In this document: positions 36,590 through 47,362 of the stretch, in pieces
How the letters are laid out: every line of letters starts with the position of its first letter
Numbering within the stretch: position 1 is the stretch's first letter
Assembly (NCBI GenBank): GCA_021030915.1
Contig: JAGEMR010000048.1
Span: 1 to 64,000, forward strand
DNA length: 64,000 nucleotides
DNA from: Astrothelium macrocarpum
Lineage: Eukaryota; Ascomycota; Dothideomycetes; Trypetheliales; Trypetheliaceae
Reading direction: 5' to 3'
Position numbers and translations under genes: made by a program
Notes under the pieces: generated by a model
Told to the model about the DNA's origin: nothing
The model's database searches: none
What the model saw: only the letters and a program-made list of their open reading frames with translations

Positions 36590-37740
36590 TCACTTTTTTC
36601 CGACTTTTTCATCAACCAACTGTGCAGCTCGCATGTTTTGCATCTGTTTTTCCCTCCAAAATAATGCCAGTGATACTGTTGCCCCGGGTCCGAGTACCAC
36701 ACCACCACACAGAAAGATCATGGGCAGGACGCTGCGAATGCCACCATCCCTCGACAAACATCTTATAGTCAATAGATAGGCCCAAGATACGCACGAGGTT
36801 GAGATTATAATCAAATCATACTGCAAAAAGAGCCAGGGACCACGTGCAAGTATCAAATTTGCCCCCTTGGGTCCAGCGAAAAGAAACGGGACATAGACGT
36901 TGATAAAACTACTTGCTGGGTCGCTGGATGTCAAGAGCGATCCGACAGCATAAATATGGCCTGACGCTGAAGATACAGTGGCCAGCAAGTAAGATGTCTT
37001 TGTCCACCAAACAGCCTTTTCGTTGTTCTGGAGCGTTGAGGAGTGTATGGGTACCAGGATAGCCTGTATAATGGACACCCAGACTGGATCAAGCTGCCAA
37101 GCGGCCAGGATGTTCTGATGAACGATATCTGACCTGGGGTACCAAGTTGGTAGCATGCCTATCACAGCGGGTAGTATGGCCCCGAGGGTGAAACTGAAAG
37201 GCAATGCCCTGGCTGATGGAAGTCCCATAGGCGACAGATTATCTTGAGTTTCGTCAAGCCATTTTAGATGATGGCGAAAATAGAGTGGGAGAGCGATGGC
37301 AGCACCAAAACCTTGCCACACGATGCCCCAGATGATTGGCCTGACCAAAATTAGACAACTTGCATCCTTCCGCTCTCTTCATTTGTTTATGCTTACTTTG
37401 ATATGGCAGATGGTTTCGTATTCGATCGAGAACTTTCTGCATACAGCCATACGAAAGCTGATTGAAGAGTTGCATACGCATCTATTAGGAAATGCTGATA
37501 ACTAGCATGCGAGCCATTCGTGCCGTAGAAGAAAAAGGCTACAAGCAATGAAATGGGAAAGTCAATTGGAAAAATACCAGTGTACGTAGTGTCGAATGGC
37601 GTTCCGTCCTCAAAGCGTCCGTTCCACGACGCAGTAATTAAGGCTGTCACGGTTCCATTGAAAAGACTGACTCCCCAGAGGAGAAAGAGGGCGCAGATCG
37701 AAAGGGTTAGGAAATAAGTTGATGTTGTGATTAGAGCCAT
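36590..37740 (-). CDS. Polytopic membrane protein, candidate integral-membrane cyclase
   Basis: Two exons (37740-37397 and 37340-36590, intron 56 bp, donor GTAAGC, acceptor GGTCAG) give 364 residues, mostly hydrophobic, with about eight to nine likely transmembrane helices. The N-terminus MALITTSTYFLTLSICALFL enters the membrane directly. Conserved-looking polar positions in loops include GRFEDGTPFDTTY, GTNGSHASYQHF and the FRHHLKWLDE segment. It is longer than the 240-residue Pyr4-type terpene cyclases, so that family does not fit well. Membrane proteins of this size and place in fungal clusters include epoxide-opening terpene cyclases such as AscI; this comparison is from memory and tentative. 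A longer model starting at 38008 through an extra intron is possible but would put coding sequence over promoter motifs. Divergent from the PKS. Confidence 0.7.
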
Positions 37741-38090
37741 ACTGGTAGCCTTGGGATACCTTTTGCTCTTCGTTGAGTGGGTAGAACGAGCAATCGGTCT
37801 GAATCTGAGATAGGAGCTACAACTTACTGTTTCCAACAAGTCGAGTTCGTACCTGGCCTACCGGTCCGAAAACCGAGCGTATCGGAGCATCACCGAGGTG
37901 CAACTCACCGATACAGACGAGCTGCCTCTCGGCATTCCATAGCGATGATCCACCGGAAACGAGGCTGACTAAGTCACCAGTGACGATGCTACGTCGTTCA
38001 GCACTCATGCTGGAGACGACCTTATAAGTCTAATGGTACTTCGAAAGAAACATCGGACTCCATGTCTTTTCACCTCGAGAAGCATTCAGA
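37741..38090. promoter_or_regulatory. Bidirectional promoter of membrane protein and HR-PKS
   Basis: About 350 bp between the two divergent starts. It holds one TCGG-N7-CCGA site (TCGG 37882-37885, CCGAG 37893-37897) and GCTGACTAAGTCA at 37964-37976. That 13-mer is also present upstream of the FMO gene (35990). A minus-strand open frame 38008-37817 spans this region and ends in SKL, but I treat it as non-coding. Confidence 0.5.
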
Positions 38091-41000
38091 ATGCCTCACT
38101 TTGAAGAAAATGGTCCTTCGGAGGACAGCATGCTGGAACCCATCGCTATTGTTGGCATGTGTACGTGCCTATTATTCTATCACAGAAGACCACAAGCTAA
38201 TCTTTACAAGCGTGCCGGCTTCCTGGGGGGATAGACTCATCAAGCTCGCTTTGGGAAGCTCTCAAGGAGAAACGGTCGATGCAGACTCCTAGAGTGCCTG
38301 CATCCCGCTTCAACATCGATGCGTACCTTCACGAGAAACTGGACCGTCCAGGCTCATTCAATGGTAAAGTCCTACGAGGCTTGAGCTAGAGCACATCGAC
38401 TAATGAGATTAGTGCCTGGCGGTTATTTTCTGGATGGTACCGCAGAGGACTTTGATCCAACATTTTTCAACATCACACCGGTAGAAGCGATGTGGTTAGA
38501 TCCTCAACAACGAAAAATGCTCGAAGTTACTTACGAATGCCTGGAGTCAGCCGGTCTTTCGCTCGAAGCCGTCAAAGGCTCCAACACTGCCGTCTTTGTA
38601 GGCAGTTTCACCAGTGATTACCAACAAATGAGCACAAAAGACAGCGATTTTCGACATAATTATGCCGCGACCGGTGTCGATACGGGTTTGATCAGTGCAC
38701 GTATAGGGAACACCTTTGATCTGAATGGGCCCAGCTTCACGATTAATACGGCGTGTTCGTCTTCAATATATGCCATTCATAATGCCTGCCATGCACTTCG
38801 CACTCGAGACGCTAGCGCCGCCATAGCTGGAGGTGTCAATCTGATCTTGACAGTCGACCAACATATGAATACCGCGAAGCTTGGTATTCTCTCTTCGACC
38901 TCTACTTGCCATACTTTCGATGCATCAGCCGACGGATATGGTCGCGCAGAGGGGGCCGGAGCCCTGTACCTTAAGCGCCTTTCTGATGCAATTCGTGATG
39001 GTGATCCAGTCCGCGGTGTTATTCGCTCATCCGCTGTCAACACCAATGGAAAGGTTCCTGGTATGGGCATTACGCATCCCAGTCAAAAAGGCCAAGAACG
39101 TGTAGTGAGACAAGCTTATGCTCGGTCTGGACTAGATCCACTACGCACAGCGTACGTTGAATGCCATGGAACTGGTACGCCAGTGGGCGACCCTATCGAG
39201 GCTCAGGCTGTTGGTCGCGCGATGAACGACACGCGTTCTACAGAAAAGCCGCTGCTGGTCGGGGCGATTAAAGCTAATATTGGGCATAGCGAAGCCGGTA
39301 AGTTCATTCTTGTTTGGTCACTCTCTTATTCCGTAAAACTTTGAGAGTTGTGAAACATGTACAAGCGTCAAACCAAATCTTACCCCTCAGGATCGTCTCG
39401 AAGAAATAAAGAAACATCGCTAATGTCGATGATTTAATTTTTAGCCAGCGGTATCTTTGCGGTAATGAAGGCGGCCCTCATGACCGAATCAGCTCTGATT
39501 CCCGGTGTTGCAGGGCTCCAAAATCTCAACCCAGCAATTGACGAGAAGGGTTGGAACATAAAGGTGAATGTTAATACAAGACCATGGCCAAAATCATTCG
39601 CTGAACGACGAGCGGGCGTTTCATCATTTGGCTATGGTGGTACCAATGGCCATGTTATCGTTGAGGCAGTCGACGCATTGCATCCGCTCTATGCGCATGG
39701 TCAGCCACGCGGAAACGAGCCCCCCAAGGCTACTCGACCCTTCCTTTTGCCTTTCTCAGCGCACGAACGTAAGTCAGCTTGAGGATCTACACTTCCGAAT
39801 TTCTCTCAAAGAAGCAATACTGACTCGGGTCTTGATGTTCCAGGTCAAACGCTTGAACGGAATATCACTGCTCATGCCGGGGTGGTTTCGAACTACCATC
39901 TGGCTGACCTTGCCTATACTTTGGGTGTTCGCCGATCACGCCTTGCGTCTCGCGGTTTTACTGTTGTTGCCGAGCCTCTAGATCCCGCCGATTTTGCGCT
40001 GTCTGCTTTTACGTTTGGCTCTGCACCTCGCAGTTCGCCCGAATTGGCTTTCATTTTCACAGGTCAAGGAGCTCAATGGTCCGGCCTAGGTGCCAAGGCG
40101 ATGGCCGCATTTCCTATATTTCGCTCAGTTATTGGAGCTCTTGATCGTGTTCTGCAGCGACTTGATGCTGAAATTCGCCCAGCTTGGACCCTCGAGGACG
40201 CGCTTTTGGGCTCTGGGAAATGCCCCAACATCAACAACGCTGAAGTGGCTCAGCCAGTCTGTACTGCTCTGCAGATTGCCATTATCGACCTGTTTGCTTC
40301 TTGGGGCATCATACCTGTAGCCACCGTTGGCCATTCGTCTGGTGAGATCGCTGCTGCCTACGCTGCTGGTCTGATCTCCGCCCCCGAGGCTATGATCGCT
40401 GCTTTCCTTCGCGGCTATGCTGTCAGTCGTCACGCACCTTTCGGGTCAATGCTGGCAGTCGGCCTTGGAATTACGGATATTTCGAGATACGAGAATCTAC
40501 TCAACAATGATCTTGTCATTGCATGTCAAAATTCCCCCGAAAGCTTAACACTGAGCGGAACATCGGAAGCGATCAAACACGCCAAAGAAGTTTTGTCAGC
40601 TGATGACGTATTTGCTCGTGAGCTTCCGACCGGAAAGGCATATCATTCGCCGCAAATGAACAATGTTGCTGTTGCTTATGACGCCCTGCTTGCCCGCTCG
40701 GTGGGACGTCTCGATGAAGATTCCCTCGAATGGCAACGCGCGCCTGTGAGATGGTTCTCTTCGGTCAGTGGTACCGAATACGCTGACGACAGTGTTCCTG
40801 CATCATATTGGAGCGAAAACCTCCGAAACCGTGTGCTGTTCGACGAGGCAGTCGCTGCCTTAGGTTCGGCCTCAGGATTGGAACAGGTTACCGTAGCTCT
40901 GGAAATCGGTCCACATTCGGCTCTTGCGGGGCCTTTCAAGCAGATTTGCAAAGCAAACAAGCTGGATCGCTTTACTTACGTCCCTTCCTTGGTGCGCGAT

Positions 41001-44000
41001 AAAGACAGTGGCGTACAACTACTCAAAACTGCCGGTGCTTTATTTATCCAAAATTATCCGCTTGATCTCGAAGAAGTCAACTCGATCGAGGAACCCTCAG
41101 GAGGTAGTCAGCTTTCGAAGAACAAAAAAGGCTCTCTCCTTCTCGTTGATCTTCCTCCTTATCAGTGGAATTATGAGAAGCGATTCTGGATAGAACCACG
41201 ATTCAGCCATGAGCAACGGAACTTGACTCATCTTCGCCATGATCTGCTTGGCCGCAGCATCGTTGGTCTATCGGAGCGCTCGCTTGTGTGGAGGAACATT
41301 TTACGACATTCGGATATACCTTGGTTCAAAGATCACACGGTTAGTCCTTTTTTGTTTTTTACACCTTTGATCATGTTCCCTTCTTTGGAGAAGACATTGT
41401 AGATTCATGAGAATATCCAGCTCACTACAGTACAGCTAGGAAAAGAGGCTGTATTCCCAGCGGCAGCTCATTTGTCAATGGCCGCTGAGGCTCTTAGGCA
41501 AGTCTGTGACCAGCGACGACTCGAAATCCGAAGCATGACTTTTCGGGACGTTCAGATCAAGACGGCTTTGATAATTCCCGATAATGCCGACGGTGTCGAA
41601 GTCCAGCTCCGTCTCGTGCGAAAGCAAGACGACAGAATGCGGTTCACATTTGCTATTGAATCGTATGTGGAAGGACAGTGGAGCCTTCACTCCGAAGGGA
41701 TCATTGCTCCCAATCATGTCGAGGATGGTTTGCCAGAAGCATATGAGCATCCAATTGATCCCACGAAGTTGACACAGCGTGTACCTGGTAAAACTTGGTA
41801 TAGTGCCTTCAAGAGGGTTGGCTTCGAATATGGACCATCATTTCAGCCTCTCAACAATATTCGGACTAATAGCAAGTACCGCCACGCTGCCGCCGATGTC
41901 AGCGTGAAAACTGAGAGCGAACTCGTAGTAGGTGAGTCGCGGTACATGTTGCATCCATCAACCATCGATGGTTGTCTTCAGCTCATCATTATCTCCATCA
42001 ACAGCGGCATGCACCAAGAAATGAAAAACGGCGTGGTTCCTATCAAAATCGAAGAACTCACCATGTGGGGCGCTCCTCAGGGGACCAAGACTGTTGGCAA
42101 ATCTGTTGCGTGGACAGATGAGTTGGATGGCCGCTATTTCAACACCCACACAAAGTTACATTCCGAGGCTGGTGATATTCTATTGGACGTAAAGGGCCTT
42201 CGATGCGTATCGTACGAGGCAGCCGTCCCACCAACAAATGTAGCAGTCCGAGCACGCGAGCCATACATGGAAACTGTATGGATGCCAGACATCACTAATC
42301 TGACTACCCAGCACGCCCTTCAGACCTATCCCACAGTTGAGTCAGAAGAGGACTCCATCGCAGCAATTGTGGAATTGATGCAACATAAAAAACATCTCTC
42401 TAACATACTGATGCTTGGACAAGTCGATTCTAAGACTGTAGAAGCTGTTTTGAAGAAAGTCGCACCCAATACGCAAGTGGTGTTGGCAGATGTTTCAGAA
42501 GAACGCATGCAGAGTATCTCCATAGGCATAGAGTTTGCAAATTTGTCGACCAGAGTCACCAAGAACGGCATGTTCGATTGGGGAGAACAGGCACCGGACA
42601 GTCAAGACCTCATAATCATTGGGAAAAATTCCTTTGACCAAGTTACAGAACAAGAGGTTCTCACCGAAGCCGCGGCCCTTATTTCCAAAGGTGGAAAGGC
42701 TATATTTTCGTCTCCTGGTAGTGGAAGCGAGGACTTCGTCAGAGAAATGTGTCAGCAGGGATTTTCGCAGCCAGAGTTGATCTTCCCTCTGCCAGAAGCA
42801 TCTGTTATCTCCGCCACGCTAATCGGCAGCGATCCAAACAGGCACTCGCACCCAGAACATACGGTTGTGTTTTTCACGTTGACCAAACCCTCTGGATCCT
42901 CTCACGCCCTTCTCGCAGCTTTTTTGCAAGAACGAGGTTGCGTTGTCGATCTTGATGGCGTCTTGGACCATGGTCAATTGAAGCAAGACAGGAATGCTAC
43001 GTATATCATTCATGACGCAGACGGCAATTTGATCCCGTCACTCACAGAGGAGACATTTGGCAGACTCAAAGCGATCTTGACCGGAAGCAACCCTGTTATC
43101 TGGCTAACCACTGGTGTGAATGAGGGATCTTGTGTCTCCGGCGCAATGAGCCAGGGACTACTGCGGGCCATCCGGTCGGAGCAAGCTTCAGCCAAGATTC
43201 TGCTTTTAGATATCAACACAACAGAAAGCTCAGAGGCTATTGGTGAGGCAGTGTTCAGCAAGCTTGGACACATTGCTACGAAAGATTCGGGAGCTGATAC
43301 AGAATTCTGGCTTCAGAATGGTATTCTTAAGATTGCTCGGGTATCGCCGAACGAACTTTTAAATGCCCAGTTTTCTGCCGACTTAACTCGCGCGCAGCCG
43401 ACTTTGTTGACCTCGGGACAAACATTATCAGGTAATATCGTCGACGGCGAAATCGTTTTTCATTCACAAAAACCAGACACATTAAGTGGACTTGGCGAAC
43501 ACGATGTCGAGATGCAGATACAGTATGCAAGCCTTGACAAAGCCGACCTTCAGCCGCATACGAGCGGTATCGCAGTCGTCGCGGGACCCATTAGCGCAGT
43601 CGGCAGCAGTCTTGACAAAAGTTTTGTTGGCCGGAATGCAGTTGCGTACAGTACCAGCTCGTTCGACACTGTGCTCAGAGCCCCGATAACCTTCAGTGCT
43701 TTCTATTCAGACGTCGAAGTGTCTGCACTGGTGGCGACCCTTCCGAGTCTCGCTCAAGCTACCAATGCCGTCCTGGACGTTGCAAAGGTACAGGCTGATG
43801 AGCATGTCGTGTTACTCCCTGCTCCTCGCGACTTTGTTGCTGCCGTCGTTGAGCTCAGAAAGGTCATTGGTTTCCAACTTAGTGTCATTGCAGAATCAGA
43901 AAACGAAAAGCAAAGCCTCGTATCCCACCACGGACTGTCTCCGAGTGAAATTCCAATATCTACAGATATCAGAGCTGTCCAATCTTTCTTTGGAATAAGC

Positions 44001-45840
44001 GGAAGCCACCAAGTCGATGTTGTCATCTCACACGACTTCTCTACTCTAAGTCAAGAGGTATGGCGATCCATGCCGGTTGCAAGTCGCTTTGTTCTGCATG
44101 ATGGTCTTATCGAAGAAAGCCCGGATTCATTACCATTTTCAAAAGGCGTTTCATTCCTTAGCAGTGGTGCCGGCAACATGCTCAAGGGACGCCCATCCGC
44201 TCTTGGCAATCTCCTGAGCCGTACTATGAGTTTCATCAAGGAACACAAGATTCTCTGGGAGGCCAAGGTTCACGACATCAGCGCCCTCGAGAATTTGGCA
44301 ACCTTCTCTGAAAGCCAAGAAGCCACACGAAATGCCGTGATCAAGTACGATTTTGGTCATAGTTCTGTAAAAGTAAATTTCATATTCGTCTTCTGCCTCT
44401 CCATGATAGCTGATTCCCTCTTTAGATACAACCACAGGGCAAGACAATAGAATTCTCACCTAAAGCCGCGTATTTCCTTGTTGGTTGTCTTGGCGGCTTA
44501 GGAAGAAGCTTGATTACCTTCATGATGGTGCGAGGAGCACGAGATTTTGTCTTCCTCTCCCGCTCTGGAGCCGATAAGCCAGATGCTGCCGCGGTAAGTA
44601 GTGTCTTGCCAACACAGTATGCCTGGATTATTGACGGGTGCAACAGCTCGTTGAATCGATCAAGAAGGCTGGCGCTGCAGTCCAGGTTTTCCGCGGCGAT
44701 GCTTCCATCCAGGCTGATGTTGACCGCGCTGTTAGTGAAACAACAGCGACCCGAGCTATTAAAGGAGTGGTACACGCAGCGATGGTATTGCAGGTAAGTA
44801 GACCGTAGTATGCAAAAGTAACCCAGCTCAAAGAAATCCTCAGGATGGAGTTTTCGACAACATGACCTTCAACCAATTCGAAGCTGCCCTCCAGCCCAAG
44901 GTCAAAGGAGCACAGACCCTTCATAACGCTTTCCAAGAAACGCCACTGGACTTCTTCGTTATGACAAGCTCCATCTCGGCCACCATGGGCCACCCTGGAC
45001 AAGCCAATTATTGCGCCGCAAATAGCTACCTCGACGCCCTCGCCTGGCACCGCAACCTCCGCGGTCTTACAGCCAGATCCCTGATCCTTCCCATGATTCT
45101 TGATGTTGGCGTTGTCGCCGAAAATGCCGGGATTGAAGAAGCCCTTAGCCGCAAGGCAATGTACGGTATTGATGAGCGCGAACTCCTTCGAGCATTCGAG
45201 ACGGCCATGCTGCCGTGCCCGAGCAGCTCAGCATCACTTAGTGGTGCCCAGATCATCCTTGGTCTTGAGCCCTCATACCTCGCAGGCGCGATTGCAGCTT
45301 CTGGCTCTTCTGACGAGGCATACGTAAGTAGACCTCTCTCTGTCCCTCCTCTTAGCTATGATGAGGGAGATTGTTCAGCAATGCTCTGCTTGGGCTTTTA
45401 TTATTAATCCATAAACTAATTCATCGTAGTGGTATCCAGATGCACGCTTCACACACCTCCGCTCCTTTGTTAAGGACATCCTCGGCTCATCCTCTGGTGG
45501 TGATGGCGGCTTCTCCGGCGGGAGATCGTTTGCCCAAGAACTCAGAGCTTCCCAAGCTCAGGGTTCCAATGCCATCCTAAATACCATCTCCAGCCATATT
45601 GCCAATAAACTGGCCAGCATGCTGCTTATTCCTGTGCAGGACTTCGATTTTAAAGGAACATCGGTAGCGGCGTACGGTGTGGACAGCATGATCGGCGCAG
45701 ACTTGAGGAATTGGCTGTTCAAGCAGTTCGGCGTGGAAATGTCGTTCCAGCTTCTGCTCGGGCCTAAGATGTCGATTATGGCATTAGCGCGGGTTGCGGC
45801 GGAGCGCTTGGGTCTGGTGGAGAAGGACGAGAAGGTTTGA
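38091..45840 (+). CDS. Highly reducing iterative type I polyketide synthase with degenerate MT and ER
   Basis: About 2350 residues in roughly ten exons, starting at MPHFEENG with introns 38161-38210 and 38366-38412 early on. Domains in order: KS (active Cys in TACSSS about 38752-38769, HGTGTPVGDP about 39165, NIGHSEA about 39285); AT (FTGQGAQWSGLG, active Ser in GHSSGE about 40330-40347); DH (region from about 41230, DHT near 41337 followed by an intron, VFPAAAHL, and the DGCLQ aspartate about 41964); methyltransferase-like region (about 42330-42760) without the glycine-rich SAM motif; ER-like region (about 43400-44270) without an NADPH glycine motif; KR (GCLGGLGRSL about 44486, MTSSIS, NYCAAN); ACP (GVDSM, Ser about 45687). 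It ends EKDEKV with no release domain. The expected product is a polyene or hydroxylated chain released by another enzyme. No frameshift is seen. Confidence 0.92.
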
Positions 45841-47362
45841 ATCACGGTAAAGGGAAACCAAAACTATTTCGAAAGCTGTCCCCGCGCGTGGCCTCCGGGA
45901 CTGTAATCTGTGTTCAGCGATAATGGGTTTAGGCCATGCCACTAAGCGCATGTGTTCGTATTCAACCTTTTCGGCCCATAGAAGGATATCTGTGGTTCGA
46001 CAGAAGTCAGAAGAGTACGTATAAAAGCAGCGTTACTTCTCGGCGCAGAGCTCAATGTCAACTTCGACTACAGCTTCAGGATTGATAATAGGCGATCATT
46101 GCAATGCCCACCGTCCAAGGAATTGTTCCCTGGCATTGGGACGTCTTCTTCAACGTAACGATGAGCTGTGGGAGACGAATAGCCTAACATAGAACAAGGC
46201 TGCTTTGCCATGAGATCGAACAAACCGCCCGAGTTGTACTAGATGGATCGTGTATCAGAATTTGCGGCCTACCCAGCCGTTGAACGCTCTCGCGATCCTC
46301 GGCGCTATTTAACAGACAACCATATAAGACAATGCTATCGTCGAAGGATCGTTGCGCTACGCCTACAAGATGCGTTTGCCTTCTGTGCGCACATGTTACG
46401 CGCACCTTCTGCTGCCACTGCGCCCACTTCGCCCATAGCCCTCCGATCTCGGTACCTACTAGGATACGATTTGCCGAAGCGCCTACGTCATTTTCAGTAC
46501 CGCGGAAGATGTTTGGGATAAGAAGCGCAACAAAGCAGGTACGTTTTCTGTCTTCTGTCTTGCGTCTATATTTCAGAACTACCACGCGATAGCATGGCTT
46601 TGGTTTTGATGTTTCGTCAATTACCATCCTCCGTGCGCTTTTTGATCATTCATGAATATACAAAGAAAAAGCGAATTAACGACATGGTATACCATAGATC
46701 GTCAAAGACAGAATTGATACTTCCCGCAATGCTTCCCACATGGCAAGAGGATTTCTGCAGGGTACGTACTGCCAATGTTTCGATTCAGATACACACTAAT
46801 ATCATTGATTCCAAATCGAGTTAGAAGCGGGGATTGTCGGGAAGGATCCGTTTTGAAGTCATGACACAGGCACGACACGTTCCCTCGTGTCGCTCACATT
46901 CCTAAATTTCCAAGACCGCGATCGCCGAAATGTAGCTTTCACCTTGTGCTCTAGCTCTGGCTTTTGCAGTTGGGAATATCATCGGCGGCTTTTAGGTGAA
47001 ATGGAATCGACCAAGTTTGGACCCTCCGGGTCCTTGTAAGTCATCTTAATATACGTCCGTATACCACCTAATCCGAGCCACGCAGCCATGTAGAACCAAT
47101 CGATCGTGACCTGCATATGTAAGACGAGCAGGGTGGGCAGCACCAATCGCGACCAAGCTCGCAAATGGGCACTGTGGGCAAGATACATCCAAAGCATCGG
47201 CACGGATGGGCATTGGCACGGATGGACGTTCATTTCTTATTTTCCTTTGCTCTTTATTTATCAGGTTGCCTTTGCGAGCATCTTCAGCCAATGTTCTTGT
47301 CCCATTGCTCTCTGATGTTTCTATAATTCTGCTAGCGATTTTGTTGTCTTATCACGCTGGTC
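45841..47362. other. Intergenic region downstream of the PKS
   Basis: 1.5 kb without a supported gene. Open frames on both strands at 46184-46627 and 46243-46592 overlap and have no recognisable domain. The last 150 bp before 47363 are pyrimidine-rich, compatible with a promoter and leader. Confidence 0.45.

Noticed and set aside
37817..38008. Minus-strand open frame ending in SKL, possible peroxisomal protein or first exon of the membrane gene
   Set aside because: It ends exactly at a GTAAGT donor-like site, so SKL is probably accidental. The needed acceptor (CAAAAG) is weak, and the stretch carries promoter motifs shared with the FMO promoter. Kept only as an alternative start.
46184..46627. 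147-codon minus-strand frame downstream of the PKS
   Set aside because: Overlaps frames on the other strand and has no recognisable sequence pattern.
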